Origin: Paracoccaceae bacterium
GTDB taxonomy: Bacteria; Pseudomonadota; Alphaproteobacteria; Rhodobacterales; Rhodobacteraceae
Length of the DNA stretch: 64,000 bases
NCBI GenBank assembly: GCA_014654775.1
Contig: JACVZW010000030.1
Span: 248,001-312,000 of the forward strand
Direction: 5' to 3'
The first letter of the stretch is position 1. Each line of letters starts with the position of its first letter. The translations under genes and the position numbers were made by a program. Shown here in pieces: positions 37,203-46,782 of the stretch. A model generated the notes under the pieces. The model saw nothing but the letters and a program-made list of their open reading frames with translations, was not told where the DNA came from and ran no database searches.

Positions 37203-38414
37203 ATGACCGGCTCCCGCTTCCTTGACCGCCGCACGCCGCCGCATATCACGACCCTGATCCTGATCGCGGGGCTTTCGGCCCTGACAATGAACATCTTCCT
37301 GCCCTCGCTACCCGGCATGGCGGAGTGGTTTGACGCGCCCTATGCGCTGATGCAGCTGTCGGTGGCGCTTTATCTGGCCCTCTCGGCTGTGCTGCAGATC
37401 GTTATCGGGCCGATTTCGGACCGTTACGGCAGACGCAAGGTGCTGCTGGTATCCATGGCGCTGTTCTTGATCGCGACGGTGGGAACGCTTCTGGCCCCTG
37501 ATGCAAGCACCTTCCTGATCTTTCGGATGGCGCAGGCCGTGGTTGCGGCGGGGATGGTGCTGTCGCGCGCCGTGGTGCGCGACATGGTGCCCGATGCGCA
37601 GGCGGCCAGCATGATCGGCTACGTGACCATGGGCATGTCGATCGTGCCCATGATCGGACCGGTGATCGGCGGCGTGCTGGATGAAACCTTCGGCTGGCAG
37701 GCGAATTTTGCGCTGCTGCTGGTCCTTGGTGTCGTCACGTTTGCCCTGATCTGGGCCGATCTGGGCGAGACGGCCACGCCGCGCCGCATTTCTCTCATCG
37801 ATCAGATCCGCACCTATCCCGGCCTTCTGACCTCGCGCCGCTTTTGGGGCTATGTGGGCTGCGCGAGCTTCACCTCCGGCTCCTTCTTCGCCTATCTGGG
37901 CGGCGCGCCTTATGTGGGGGATGTGGTCTTCGGCCTGTCCTCGTCGGAAGTGGGGCTTCTGTTTGCCATCACTGCCGTGGGCTATGCGGCAGGAAACTTC
38001 GTCGCGGGGCGCTTTTCCGTGCGGGTAGGGATGAATCGCATGGTGCTTTGGGGCACGCTGGTCTGCATCGCGGGCCTTGGGTCGCTGACGCTCGTCACGC
38101 TGGCGGGGGTTCATTCGCCTTATGTCTTCTTCGGCTTCACTCTTGCCCTCGGCCTTGGCAACGGCATGACTCTGCCCAATGCCAATGCGGGGATGCTGTC
38201 GATCAAGCCAGAACTCGCCGGCACCGCCTCGGGCCTTGGCGGGGCGATCCAGATCGGCGGCGGCGCGGCGCTGGCGGCGCTGGCGGGCGCGCTTTTGACC
38301 GAAGGCGCGACGGAGATGCCGCTGGTCCTGCTGATGCTCGCCTCTTCGGTTTGTGCGCTGGTCTCCATCTTGGCCGTGATGCGGCGCGCAAGGGCGCTGG
38401 GCCTCGCCCCTTGA
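37203..38414 (+). CDS. Bcr/CflA-type MFS drug exporter
   Basis: A 403-residue, twelve-helix major facilitator of the Bcr/CflA (DHA1) group, an inner-membrane proton antiporter exporting drugs or metabolites. Typical features are MNIFLPSLPGMAEWF at the end of helix one, IGPISDRYGRRKVLL between helices two and three, and SRAVVRDMVPDAQAA after helix four. It ends 48 nt before the PccR-like gene start, the gap containing that gene's candidate operator. Substrate not inferable. Confidence 0.9.
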   Translation: MTGSRFLDRRTPPHITTLILIAGLSALTMNIFLPSLPGMAEWFDAPYALMQLSVALYLALSAVLQIVIGPISDRYGRRKVLLVSMALFLIATVGTLLAPDASTFLIFRMAQAVVAAGMVLSRAVVRDMVPDAQAASMIGYVTMGMSIVPMIGPVIGGVLDETFGWQANFALLLVLGVVTFALIWADLGETATPRRISLIDQIRTYPGLLTSRRFWGYVGCASFTSGSFFAYLGGAPYVGDVVFGLSSSEVGLLFAITAVGYAAGNFVAGRFSVRVGMNRMVLWGTLVCIAGLGSLTLVTLAGVHSPYVFFGFTLALGLGNGMTLPNANAGMLSIKPELAGTASGLGGAIQIGGGAALAALAGALLTEGATEMPLVLLMLASSVCALVSILAVMRRARALGLAP

Positions 38415-38422
38415 CGGGAGGC

Positions 38423-38453
38423 GTTTGCAAAGCTGATAACGCGCTTTGCAAAC
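38423..38453. promoter_or_regulatory. Paired TTTGCAAA operator upstream of the PccR-like gene
   Basis: GTTTGCAAAGC (38423-38433) and GCTTTGCAAAC (38443-38453) are exact inverted copies. The two TTTGCAAA units are separated by 13 nt, and the second ends 11 nt before the start codon and abuts the GGAGG ribosome site. Autorepression by the encoded ScfR protein is the likely role. The spacing is wider than the four bases I recall for the PccR consensus. Confidence 0.7.
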
Positions 38454-38462
38454 GGAGGTCCC

Positions 38463-39860
38463 ATGCCCACCCAGAAACTCTATGCCGGGGCCAAGCTGCG
38501 CGAGATCCGCGCGCGCCTCTCGCTGACCCAGAAGTCCTTTGCAGACAAGCTGGGCGTATCCCTGCCCTATCTGAACCAGATGGAGAACAACCATCGCCCC
38601 GTTTCGGCCGCTGTGGTGCTGGCCTTGGCGCAGGAATTCGGGCTGGATGTGACTGAACTGACGGTGGGGGAATCTGAACGCCTTGTGTCGGACATGCGCG
38701 AGGCGCTGGCCGATCCCGTTTTCGCCCAGGCCACGCCGCCGCTGGCAGACCTTCGGCTGGCCGCCTCCAATGCGCCCGCGCTGGCAAGGGCCTTTCTCGA
38801 CCTGCATCGCGCCTATCGGCAAAGCCATGAACGCCTCGCATCGCTGGACGAGGCGTTGGGGCGCGAGGATGCCTCGCTGCGGCCCAGCCCATGGGAAGAG
38901 GTGCGCGACTTCTTCCACTACTGCGACAATTACATTGATGCCGTGGACCGCGCGGCCGAGCATTTCGCAGCCCCGGGCGGGGCGCGGACCGACATCCTCC
39001 GCGCCGCCAGCGCTGCGTTGGAAAAGCGGGGCATCGCACTGGCCTTCACCGACCAGACCGAAACCCGCCGCTATGATCCAGCGACCAAGCGGCTTACCCT
39101 GTCCAATCGCACCGCCGCCCCGACCCAGCGCTTTCAGCTTCTGCTGCAAGTGGCGCTGCTGACGCAGAATGACCTGATCGAGGCGACATTGGACCTAGCC
39201 CGCTTCGCCACACCTGAGGCACGGGATATCGCCAAGATCGGGCTGGCCAACTATTTCGCGGGCGCGGCGCTTCTGCCCTACCGGGCCTTTCAGGCGGCGG
39301 CGCTGGAGACGCGGCACGATCTGGAACGGCTGGCCGATCTCTTCGGGGCATCTATCGAACAGGTGGCGCACAGGCTGTCCACGCTGCAGCGACCCGGCGC
39401 GAAGGGCATCCCCTTCTTCTTCGTGCGCGTCGATCAGGCGGGCACGATCACCAAGCGCCACTCTGCCACCCGGCTGCAATTCGCGCGGTTCGGCGGGGCC
39501 TGCCCGCTGTGGAACGTGCACCGCGCCTTCGAAACACCGGGGCAGTTTCTGCGGCAACTGGCCGAGACGCCGGATGGCGTTCGCTACCTCTGCCTTGCGC
39601 GAGACGTGTCGAAACCCGGCGGGGCCTTCCTTGCGCCGGTGAAGCGCTACGCCATCGGTCTGGGCTGCGAAGTGCAGCATGCAGCGCAACTTGTTTATGC
39701 AGACGGGCTGGACCTGAAGGGTCATTTCGAACCGATCGGCATCTCCTGCCGCATCTGCGAAAGGCCCGCCTGCCATCAACGGTCGGTCCCGCCGCTGGAG
39801 CGCCGCCTGAAGGTGGACCCCGATCGCCGCGGTCTGCTACCCTACGAGATCGCAGAATGA
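38463..39860 (+). CDS. pccR: Short-chain fatty acyl-CoA regulator (ScfR family, PccR-like)
   Basis: A 465-residue regulator: an XRE-type helix-turn-helix (about residues 8-62, LREIRARLSLTQKSFADKL and SLPYLNQMENNHRPV), a middle ImmA/IrrE-like domain (near 200-290) and a C-terminal acyl-CoA-sensing part with the conserved Cys cluster SCRICERPACHQR. ScfR proteins include PccR (propionyl-CoA) and RamB (acetate). Location beside pccB, pccA and the mutase favours PccR. GGAGG five nt before the ATG. A perfect paired TTTGCAAA site precedes the gene. Assignment to PccR over RamB rests on context. Confidence 0.88.
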   Translation: MPTQKLYAGAKLREIRARLSLTQKSFADKLGVSLPYLNQMENNHRPVSAAVVLALAQEFGLDVTELTVGESERLVSDMREALADPVFAQATPPLADLRLAASNAPALARAFLDLHRAYRQSHERLASLDEALGREDASLRPSPWEEVRDFFHYCDNYIDAVDRAAEHFAAPGGARTDILRAASAALEKRGIALAFTDQTETRRYDPATKRLTLSNRTAAPTQRFQLLLQVALLTQNDLIEATLDLARFATPEARDIAKIGLANYFAGAALLPYRAFQAAALETRHDLERLADLFGASIEQVAHRLSTLQRPGAKGIPFFFVRVDQAGTITKRHSATRLQFARFGGACPLWNVHRAFETPGQFLRQLAETPDGVRYLCLARDVSKPGGAFLAPVKRYAIGLGCEVQHAAQLVYADGLDLKGHFEPIGISCRICERPACHQRSVPPLERRLKVDPDRRGLLPYEIAE

Positions 39861-39907
39861 GGAACAGCCCCGGATGACCGGGGCCATCCCTGCCCTGTCA
39901 TGCAGCT

Positions 39908-40144
39908 TCAGGCGGCCAGCATACGCCAGATGTCGTCCTTGAGCCGCATCCGCGTCTGGCGCAGTTCCGTCTCATGTTCAGACGACAGAACATCCACCCG
40001 CGTCTCGGCCCGGTGCACGGCGCGGTTGACCGCGTGATATTCGTCGACCAGCCGCGCGAAATGGGCATTGGACGCCTTCAGTGCGTGGATGGCATCGGTC
40101 TTTTCGGGGAAGTCCTCGTAAAGATCATGGGGCGTGTTCGACAT
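39908..40144 (-). CDS. YdcH family (DUF465) small protein
   Basis: A 78-residue helical protein with the DUF465/YdcH pattern: HDLYEDFPEKTDAIHALKASNAHF in part, FARLVDEYHAVN, and a C-terminal LRQTRMRLKDDI coiled-coil-like helix. Biochemical function is unknown in the family. AGGAG seven nt before the ATG. Its upstream interval, shared end-on with the nuclease gene, contains CTTGACCTTGGTCAAG (40202-40217). Confidence 0.85.
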   Translation of the reverse strand: MSNTPHDLYEDFPEKTDAIHALKASNAHFARLVDEYHAVNRAVHRAETRVDVLSSEHETELRQTRMRLKDDIWRMLAA

Positions 40145-40201
40145 GGCTCTTCTCCTGCGCGTCGTTTCACCCTGACGCTAGCCGAGCGGGCCGCCCCCGA
40201 C

Positions 40202-40217
40202 CTTGACCTTGGTCAAG
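40202..40217. promoter_or_regulatory. Inverted repeat CTTGACC-TT-GGTCAAG
   Basis: Perfect 7-bp arms with a 2-nt spacer, 58 nt upstream of the DUF465 gene and directly past the nuclease stop. It could be an operator for the DUF465 gene or a short hairpin for the nuclease transcript. No factor can be named. Confidence 0.4.
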
Positions 40218-40218
40218 T

Positions 40219-40881
40219 TCAGCGCGCCGCGCGCCGGAAGCCTGCCGCGCGGGCCTCGGCCTCGGTGCAAAACCACCGCTCGCCCTTGCCTTCGTTGATC
40301 CGCGTCGCCGCGTAATCCGCCTGCCCGGGCAGGTGGTAGATGCGCTTGCCGCTCTGCCCGATATTGCCCTTGATGAGACAGTCTCCCGAAGGCACCGGGT
40401 CCTGCCCTCGCCCTTCGGCGCGATGTTGCTCGGGCTGGATGTAGGTTGAGGTCCAAAGGCCGATCCCGTCGGCCCGTGCCGCCGCTTCGGCATTCACGTA
40501 GCGGCCGGAATAGCGGCGATAGGCGATGGCCATGCCCTGACGCACCATGATGGCCGCCACATCCTCACCCCCCGCCAAGCAAGTCGCGACGTTGCGGCCG
40601 TAGCGATCGATATCCCGCACCTCGCAGGACAGACGCTGCCTACCCACAATCTCGGCCAGCGCCTTGCGCGCGGCCTCGCCACAGGCCCAGCGCCGCCCGC
40701 CCCTGTCACAACTCTGATCCAGCTCAGGCGCATCGATCCCGAACAGCCGCACCTTCTGCCCTGCAACCTCGAGCGTGTCACCATCCACCGCGCGGGCGCG
40801 ACCGGTTACCTCTGCCGCCTGCGACGGCAAGGGGAGCGCGAGCAGCGCAAGAACGATAAGGGAACGAAGTGTTAACAGCAT
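40219..40881 (-). CDS. Secreted thermonuclease-family (SNase) protein with C-terminal extra domain
   Basis: A 220-residue exported protein. After the signal peptide (MLLTLRSLIVLALLALPLPS) comes a staphylococcal-nuclease-like fold: ARAVDGDTLEVAGQKVRLFGIDAPEL (first catalytic Arg/Asp region) and DIDRYGRNVATCLAGGEDVAAIMVRQGMA in part. The C-terminal 60 residues (GDCLIKGNIGQSGKRIYHLPG and WFCTEAEARAAGFRRA) look like a sunset-type domain often attached to such nucleases. It probably cleaves nucleic acid in the periplasm or outside. All expected active-site residues appear present; metal dependence is not testable here. Confidence 0.85.
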   Translation of the reverse strand: MLLTLRSLIVLALLALPLPSQAAEVTGRARAVDGDTLEVAGQKVRLFGIDAPELDQSCDRGGRRWACGEAARKALAEIVGRQRLSCEVRDIDRYGRNVATCLAGGEDVAAIMVRQGMAIAYRRYSGRYVNAEAAARADGIGLWTSTYIQPEQHRAEGRGQDPVPSGDCLIKGNIGQSGKRIYHLPGQADYAATRINEGKGERWFCTEAEARAAGFRRAAR

Positions 40882-40962
40882 GCCCCGGTTTCCGTCGCAA
40901 GCTGTCGGAAATCAAGGTTAATGTTAACGATTGCTTAATCGGTTAAGAACACAAGGCGAACA

Positions 40963-42621
40963 TCACCGCTGCGCCGTGCGCCAATTCGGGTTGATCCATG
41001 GTTCGGCATTGGATCGTGGCAGGGGCGTGCGGCCCAGCAGGTGATCGGCGGCCTTCTCACCCACCATGATCGATGGCGCGTTCAGGTTCCCGTTCGTCAC
41101 CTGCGGGAAGATGGAACTGTCCGCCACGCGCAACCCTTCCACCCCGATCACCCGGCATTCGGGATCGACCACCGCCATCGGATCGTCGCGCCGCCCCATC
41201 CGGGCCGTGCCACAGGGGTGGTACGCGCTTTCTACGTGGTCGCGGATGAAGCCGTCCAGTTGATCATCCGTCTGCACCGCCGCACCGGGCTGGATCTCGT
41301 GCTTCACATAGCCCGCCATGGCCGCTTGCCCGAAAATCTCGCGCGTGAGACGGATGCAAGTCCGGAAATCCTGCCAGTCCTCGGGATGTGACATGTAGTT
41401 GAACAGGATCTTTGGCGCATCCTTGGGATCGCCCGACCGCAGTGTGACCGCCCCGCGCGACTTTGACCGCATTGGCCCGACATGGGCCTGAAAGCCATGC
41501 CCTTCGGCACTGGCCTTGCCGTCATAACGCACGGCGATGGGCAGGAAGTGATACTGGATATCCGGGTATTCCACCCCCGGCTTGGACCGAATGAAGGCGC
41601 AGGCCTCGAACTGGTTCGAGGCACCAAGGCCCTTCTTGGTGAACAGCCACTGCGCGCCGATCACCGCTTTGCCCCAGAGGTTCCAGTATTTGTAAAGCGT
41701 GATGGGCTTCTTGGACGCGAACTGCAGGTAAAGCTCCAGATGGTCCTGCAGGTTCGCCCCAACACCGGGGCGATCCGCCACCACGTCCACCCCATGGGCG
41801 CGCAGGTGATCGGCCGCCCCGATCCCCGACAGCATCAGGATCTTCGGCGTGTTGATGGACGAGGCCGCCACCACCACCTCGCGCGCCGCGGGGATCACCT
41901 CGATGCGTCCGCCCCGTTCCACCTCTACGCCCGTCGCTCTGCCGTTCTCGATCACCACGCGGCGGGCGAAGGCGCGGATGACCTCGACATTTCCCCTCTT
42001 CATCGCGGGTTTCAGATAGGCATTGGCGGCACTCCAGCGCTGGCCATTGAAGATGGTGGCCTCCATCGGGCCGAAGCCTTCCTGTTGCTGGCCATTATAG
42101 TCCCGTGTCACGGGATAGCCTGCCTCTTCCCCTGCGCGGATGAAGGCCTCGAACAAGGGATTCTCGCGCGGGCCGCGCGAGACGTGCAAGGGCCCGTTCG
42201 CGCCACGCCAAGACGGATCGCCCCCGTCATGCTGGCCGTGCCAGTTCTCCATCCGCTGAAAATAGGGCAGGACGTCGGCATAGGCCCAGCCCTGCGCGCC
42301 CATCTCGGCCCATGTGTCGAAGTCGCGCGCATGGCCGCGCACGTAGACCATTCCATTGATGCTCGATGACCCGCCGATCACCTTGCCGCGCGGCGTGGCG
42401 AGAACGCGCCCACCCAGATGCGGTTCGGGTTCGGTGTGGAAGCCCCAGTCATAGCGCGCCATGTTCATCGGATAGGACAGGGCAGCGGGCATCTGGATGA
42501 AGGGACCGGCATCCGTTCCGCCATGTTCGATGACGATCACCCGCGCCCCGCCTTCGCCCAGACGATAGGCCATCGCCGACCCGGCCGACCCTGCCCCGAT
42601 GATCACGAAATCCGCCGTCAT
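40963..42621 (-). CDS. betA: Choline dehydrogenase
   Basis: A 552-residue GMC-type flavoprotein oxidising choline to betaine aldehyde (and possibly onward). The N-terminal FAD loop is [17 protein letters not shown], the GMC signature [18 protein letters not shown] is near residue 80-97, and the catalytic-His region is [13 protein letters not shown] near the C-terminus. It is last in the minus-strand order betI, betB, dehydratase-like gene, betA, and starts 16 nt after the dehydratase-like stop. BetI should control it through the operator near 45726. Confidence 0.95.
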   Translation of the reverse strand: MTADFVIIGAGSAGSAMAYRLGEGGARVIVIEHGGTDAGPFIQMPAALSYPMNMARYDWGFHTEPEPHLGGRVLATPRGKVIGGSSSINGMVYVRGHARDFDTWAEMGAQGWAYADVLPYFQRMENWHGQHDGGDPSWRGANGPLHVSRGPRENPLFEAFIRAGEEAGYPVTRDYNGQQQEGFGPMEATIFNGQRWSAANAYLKPAMKRGNVEVIRAFARRVVIENGRATGVEVERGGRIEVIPAAREVVVAASSINTPKILMLSGIGAADHLRAHGVDVVADRPGVGANLQDHLELYLQFASKKPITLYKYWNLWGKAVIGAQWLFTKKGLGASNQFEACAFIRSKPGVEYPDIQYHFLPIAVRYDGKASAEGHGFQAHVGPMRSKSRGAVTLRSGDPKDAPKILFNYMSHPEDWQDFRTCIRLTREIFGQAAMAGYVKHEIQPGAAVQTDDQLDGFIRDHVESAYHPCGTARMGRRDDPMAVVDPECRVIGVEGLRVADSSIFPQVTNGNLNAPSIMVGEKAADHLLGRTPLPRSNAEPWINPNWRTAQR

Positions 42622-42637
42622 GTCCCCAGCCCTTCCC

Positions 42638-43651
42638 TTATCCCTGCGTCCGCGCCGCCCGGGCGAGGCATTCGGCGAAGCGGTCAAAGGCGATGTTCCC
42701 GCCCGAGGCGATGACCAGCACCACCTTCCCCGCCACCGGCACAGCACCCGACAGCACGCCCGCCAGTGCCACGGCACCTGACGGCTCCAGCACCAGCTTC
42801 AATTCCTCAAAGGCGCGCGCCATGGCGCGCGTCACCGGCGCGTCGGGCACGGCCACGCCCTGCACGCCGCCCGCCTGACAGGCGGCCAGCGTCACCGCCC
42901 CCGGCATCGGGGCCTGCAGCGCGTCACAGATCGTTGGGCCACCCGGAGCAGCCGTCCGCGCACCGGCGCGCAACGACCGGCCCATGCCATCATGCCCTTC
43001 CGGCTCCACCGCCCAGATTGCCGCGCCGGGATGCGCCGCCCGCATGGCTAGCGACACGCCCCCCAGAAGACCACCGCCGCCCACCGGGCTGACCACCACG
43101 TCGGGCACCGCCCCGGCTTCGGCCAGTTGCGCGAGGCATTCCAGCGCCGTCGTCCCCTGCCCTGCGACCACCTCGGCATCGTCGAAAGGATGCAGGAGTG
43201 TCAGTGCACGTTCGGCGGCAAGATCGCGCGCCAAGGCCGCTGCCACGACTTCGCGAGGGGCATCGCCATGATCTGACAGCACCACCTTGGCCCCAAGCGC
43301 CGCCGTCGCGAGGCGTTTCGTTTCGGGCGCATCGACGGGCATGACGATGGTCACTGGCACCGAAAGCACCCGCCCCGCCGCCGCCAGCCCTTGCGCGAAA
43401 TTGCCCGAGGAGAAGGCCACCACGCCGCGCACCCGCGCTGCAGTGTCCAGCTGCATAAGCCGCCAAAGTGCACCGCGCAGCTTGAACGATCCCGTCCGCT
43501 GCAAGCCTTCCGCCTTCACGAAAAGCCGCAGGGCACCCGCCTCGGACGCGAGAATTGTGGATTCCAGCAAGGGCGTCTCGCGCACATGATCGCGCAGGGC
43601 CGCATGGGCCGCCGCGATCCGTGCGGGCGAGGGAAGGTCAGTATGGGGCAT
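42638..43651 (-). CDS. PLP-dependent threonine/serine dehydratase-like enzyme
   Basis: A 337-residue fold-type II PLP enzyme of the threonine dehydratase / hydroxyaspartate dehydratase group. The PLP Lys is in TGSFKLRGA (about residue 55), the phosphate-binding loop in [11 protein letters not shown], and the C-terminal cofactor contact in [10 protein letters not shown]. No ACT regulatory domain, so it is the short, catabolic-type form. Its start lies 14 nt inside betB in another frame, and betA follows 16 nt after its stop. It is therefore embedded in the choline operon, which is unusual. One possibility is removal of serine or threonine made downstream of betaine demethylation; that is inference. 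Confidence 0.82.
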   Translation of the reverse strand: MPHTDLPSPARIAAAHAALRDHVRETPLLESTILASEAGALRLFVKAEGLQRTGSFKLRGALWRLMQLDTAARVRGVVAFSSGNFAQGLAAAGRVLSVPVTIVMPVDAPETKRLATAALGAKVVLSDHGDAPREVVAAALARDLAAERALTLLHPFDDAEVVAGQGTTALECLAQLAEAGAVPDVVVSPVGGGGLLGGVSLAMRAAHPGAAIWAVEPEGHDGMGRSLRAGARTAAPGGPTICDALQAPMPGAVTLAACQAGGVQGVAVPDAPVTRAMARAFEELKLVLEPSGAVALAGVLSGAVPVAGKVVLVIASGGNIAFDRFAECLARAARTQG

Positions 43652-45092
43652 CCACCGGCCCCATGCCCACATAGACCGATTTCACCTGCGTATAATGCTC
43701 CACCGCCGCGCGCCCGTTCTCGCGCCCGACGCCCGACATCTTGGACCCGCCGAAAGGCCCTTCCACCGGGGTCAAGTTATAGGCGTTGATCCAGCAGGTC
43801 CCGGCCTCCAGCGCCGCGATCACGCGATGGGCGCGGGTGAGGTCGGCCGTGAACACACCCGCCGCCAGACCGAATTCCGTGTCATTGGCGCGCGCGACGA
43901 CCTCATCCTCCGTCTCGAAGTCCAGCACGGCCATGACCGGCCCGAACACCTCTTCCCGCGCCAGCGTCATGGCATCGGTCACATCGGCAAAAACCGTGGG
44001 TTGCACGAAGAACCCCGTATTCAGCGCAGCCCGTCCGCCGCCGCAGACCAGCCGCGCGCCTTCGGCCTTGGCCGTGGCGATGTAGCCCAGCACCTTCTCC
44101 ATTTGCGCTGCACTGACCAGCGGCCCCATCTGCGTGGCCGAATCCAGCGGATCGCCGAGCGCGATCTTCGCCGTCCGCTCCGCCAGCCGTTCGAGGAAGC
44201 GTTCCTTGATGGCTTTCTGGACGAAGACCCGCGTGCCGTTGGAACAGACCTGACCGGCGGAATAGAAATTCCCCAACATGGCGGCACCGACCGCATCCTC
44301 AACCGATGCATCGTCAAAGACGATGAGGGGCGACTTGCCGCCCAGTTCCATCGTCACGTGCCGCACGCCATCAGCTGCTGCCGCATAGACCTTTCGCCCG
44401 GTGGGCACCGACCCGGTCAGCGACACCTTGGCCACGCGCGGATCGGTCACGAGTGCCGCCCCCACCGCGCCGCGCCCCTGGACGACATTGAACAATCCCG
44501 GCGGAAGCCCCGCCTCCACGAAGATCTCGGCCAGTTTCAGGGCGCCCAATGGCGTTACCTCGGACGGCTTGAACACCATGGCATTCCCAAGGGACAGCGC
44601 CGGAGCAGCCTTCCAGCAGGCGATCTGGCTGGGATAGTTCCATGCCCCAATGCCGACGCAGACGCCCAATGGCTCGCGGATCGTGTAGACGAAATCCCGG
44701 CCCAAGGGGATCGTCTCGCCCGTAACTGTGGGGGCAAGCCCGGCGAACCATTCCAAAGAATCCGCGCCGCTCGGCCAATCCGCCACCAGCGTTTCCTGAA
44801 TGGGTTTGCCGGTATCCAGCGTCTCAAGCCGCGCGAGGTCGTCCCCGCGGTCGCGGATCATCTCGGCTGCGCGGCGCAGGATGCGCGACCGCTCCACCGG
44901 TTTCATCGCAGCCCATGCCACCTGCGCCCGCTTGGCAGAGGCCAAGGCCCGCTCCACCACCGCCGCCGTCGCTTCATGAACGACCGCGATCACCGCGCCT
45001 GTGGCGGGATAGACCACCTCAATCGGCGCGCCCGCCTTGTCCTCCACATAGGCCCCATCGACGAAATGGCTGGCCACCGGTTGCGCGATCAT
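43638..45092 (-). CDS. betB: Betaine aldehyde dehydrogenase
   Basis: A 484-residue NAD-dependent aldehyde dehydrogenase converting betaine aldehyde to glycine betaine, a compatible solute. Motifs: [18 protein letters not shown], catalytic Glu in [12 protein letters not shown], catalytic Cys in [15 protein letters not shown], and the C-terminal [19 protein letters not shown] signature of BetB. Its ATG overlaps the betI stop by four bases; its stop is 14 nt beyond the start of the dehydratase-like gene. Assignment is firm from sequence and operon. Confidence 0.96.
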   Translation of the reverse strand: MIAQPVASHFVDGAYVEDKAGAPIEVVYPATGAVIAVVHEATAAVVERALASAKRAQVAWAAMKPVERSRILRRAAEMIRDRGDDLARLETLDTGKPIQETLVADWPSGADSLEWFAGLAPTVTGETIPLGRDFVYTIREPLGVCVGIGAWNYPSQIACWKAAPALSLGNAMVFKPSEVTPLGALKLAEIFVEAGLPPGLFNVVQGRGAVGAALVTDPRVAKVSLTGSVPTGRKVYAAAADGVRHVTMELGGKSPLIVFDDASVEDAVGAAMLGNFYSAGQVCSNGTRVFVQKAIKERFLERLAERTAKIALGDPLDSATQMGPLVSAAQMEKVLGYIATAKAEGARLVCGGGRAALNTGFFVQPTVFADVTDAMTLAREEVFGPVMAVLDFETEDEVVARANDTEFGLAAGVFTADLTRAHRVIAALEAGTCWINAYNLTPVEGPFGGSKMSGVGRENGRAAVEHYTQVKSVYVGMGPVDAPY

Positions 45093-45673
45093 GCGGTCTT
45101 TCCCTTCAGTTGAGCGTTCAGATAGTCCAGCGCCGTCTGCACCGCCGCCGCCCCATCGGGCGGCCCGGATTTCAGCACCTCGCGGATGTAAAGCCCGTCG
45201 ATCAGCGCCCCCAGCCCTTCGGCCACCTCCACCGCCCGCGCCCCCGCAAGGGGCCGCAGACAGGCCAGCAGGTTCGACCGCAGCCGCCTCTGATACACGG
45301 CAAGCAGACGCTTCGCCTCGGGCACTGTCTGGGCCAGGACGTAGAAATTCAACCACGCCCCCACCACCTCGCGCCGGAAATTGCCCGCGCTGAAGTTGGC
45401 CGCCAGAATGGCCCGCAGCCGGGCCTCGGGTCCTTGGGCGACAGCCAGTGCGCCGCGCACCTCGGCACCATAAAGCGTTAGGACATGGCGCATGGCGGCA
45501 AGGAAAATCTCTTCCTTCGATCCGAAATAATGATGCGCCAACGCGCTCGACATGCCCGCGCGCTTGGCGATCTGGCTGACCGTGACATCCAGAGAGCCCA
45601 CGCGCCCGATCTCACTGATCGTTGCTTTGACCAGCGCTGCCTTTCGGATAGGCTCCATTCCAAGCTTCGGCAT
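45089..45673 (-). CDS. betI: Transcriptional repressor BetI
   Basis: A 194-residue TetR-type repressor of choline/betaine genes. The helix-turn-helix [25 protein letters not shown] is near residues 28-52, and the start [19 protein letters not shown] is BetI-like. It is first in the bet operon and divergent from choX. The intervening 92 nt contain ATTGAC-TC-GTCAAT, a likely binding site that could control both directions, released by choline. Confidence 0.93.
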   Translation of the reverse strand: MPKLGMEPIRKAALVKATISEIGRVGSLDVTVSQIAKRAGMSSALAHHYFGSKEEIFLAAMRHVLTLYGAEVRGALAVAQGPEARLRAILAANFSAGNFRREVVGAWLNFYVLAQTVPEAKRLLAVYQRRLRSNLLACLRPLAGARAVEVAEGLGALIDGLYIREVLKSGPPDGAAAVQTALDYLNAQLKGKTA

Positions 45674-45725
45674 GTCAGGTTAAGCCCCAAGAAAATGCTT
45701 GCCAAACCGAGTAAGCGTGAAGTCT

Positions 45726-45739
45726 ATTGACTCGTCAAT
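45726..45739. promoter_or_regulatory. BetI-like operator
   Basis: ATTGACTCGTCAAT, perfect ATTGAC arms with a 2-nt centre, lies 27 nt before choX and 53 nt before betI. It resembles the ATTGA...TCAAT core of characterised BetI boxes. Confidence 0.72.
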
Positions 45740-45765
45740 CAACAAAAACCGACAGGGAGACTGCC

Positions 45766-46692
45766 ATGTTGAAATCCACCCTCCTCGCCAGCGTCGCCAC
45801 GCTTGCGTTGGCTGGTGCCGTCGCCGCCGAAGGTTGCGACACTGTTATCTTCTCGGATGTGGGCTGGACGGACATCACCGCCACCACCGCCGCCACGACC
45901 CTCATCCTCGAGGCGCTGGGATACGAGACGGAGACGAAGGTCCTGTCGGTGCCCGTCACCTATACCGGTCTTGCCGAAGGCGATATCGACGTCTTCTTGG
46001 GCAACTGGATGCCGTCGATGGAGGCCGACATCGCCCCCTATCGCGAGGCGGGCACGGTGGACACCGTCCGCGCCAACCTTGAAGGCGCGAAATACACGCT
46101 CGCCACCAACGAACATGGCGCGGCGCTGGGCATTTCCGATTTCGCCAACATCAAAGACCACAAGGACGCCTTGGGCGCTGAGATTTACGGGATCGAACCG
46201 GGCAATGACGGCAACCGTCTGGTGCTCGAGGCGATCAACACCCCGGACTTCGGGATGGACGGCTTCGAACTGGTCGAGTCCTCGGAACAGGGGATGCTTG
46301 CCGAAGTGGCCAGCAAGACCGAGTCCGGCGAGCCGATCGTCTTCCTCGCTTGGGAACCCCATCCGATGAACGCGAACTTCAAGCTGACCTATCTGACCGG
46401 GGGCGATGCCCTTTTCGGGCCGGATTTCGGTGGCGCGACCATCTACACCAACACCCGCAAGGGCTATGTCGCGGAATGCCCGAACACCGGCAAGCTGCTG
46501 GAGAACCTCGTCTTCACCCTGCCGATGGAGAACGAGATCATGGGCGCGATTCTGAATGACGGGGCCGACCCGCGCGATGCCGCCAAGGCATGGCTCGCGG
46601 CCAATGCGGCGACGTGGGAGCCGTGGCTTGATGGCGTGACCACCAAGGATGGCGGCGACGCCAAGGCCGCCGTCGCGGCCGCCCTTCAGTAA
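45766..46692 (+). CDS. choX: Choline ABC transporter substrate-binding protein
   Basis: A 308-residue periplasmic binding protein with signal peptide (MLKSTLLASVATLALAGAVAA, cleavage near 22). It is of the OpuAC/ChoX fold: CDTVIFSDVGWTDITATTA near the mature start and FLGNWMPSMEADIAPY with Trp contributing to the quaternary-amine box. It delivers choline (perhaps also betaine) to ChoW. GGGAG lies before the ATG at 45766; a longer in-frame start 13 codons upstream would overlap the operator and is rejected. First gene of choXWV. Confidence 0.94.
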   Translation: MLKSTLLASVATLALAGAVAAEGCDTVIFSDVGWTDITATTAATTLILEALGYETETKVLSVPVTYTGLAEGDIDVFLGNWMPSMEADIAPYREAGTVDTVRANLEGAKYTLATNEHGAALGISDFANIKDHKDALGAEIYGIEPGNDGNRLVLEAINTPDFGMDGFELVESSEQGMLAEVASKTESGEPIVFLAWEPHPMNANFKLTYLTGGDALFGPDFGGATIYTNTRKGYVAECPNTGKLLENLVFTLPMENEIMGAILNDGADPRDAAKAWLAANAATWEPWLDGVTTKDGGDAKAAVAAALQ

Positions 46693-46714
46693 ACCGCTGC
46701 GCCCCGCGGCGACC

Positions 46715-46770
46715 TCCGGGGGCTTCGCGCCCCCGGACCCCCGCGGAGTATTTCTTGCCAAGATGAAAAA
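46715..46770. repeat. Hairpin-AGATGAA intergenic element, copy A
   Basis: A 9-bp GC hairpin (TCCGGGGGC, loop TTCGC, 46715-46737) is followed by GGAGTATTTCT and AGATGAAAAA. The core CTTCGCGCCC, a GAGtATtTCT word and AGATGAA recur in copy B at 54930-54987. It lies between choX and choW and could reduce downstream transcription, giving more binding protein than permease. Confidence 0.65.
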
Positions 46771-46782
46771 GGCAGGTGTCGG

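Noticed and set aside
37308-39149. Long minus-strand open frame antisense to the MFS and PccR genes
   Set aside because: The opposite strand encodes two well-supported proteins; this frame is low-complexity with no family features.
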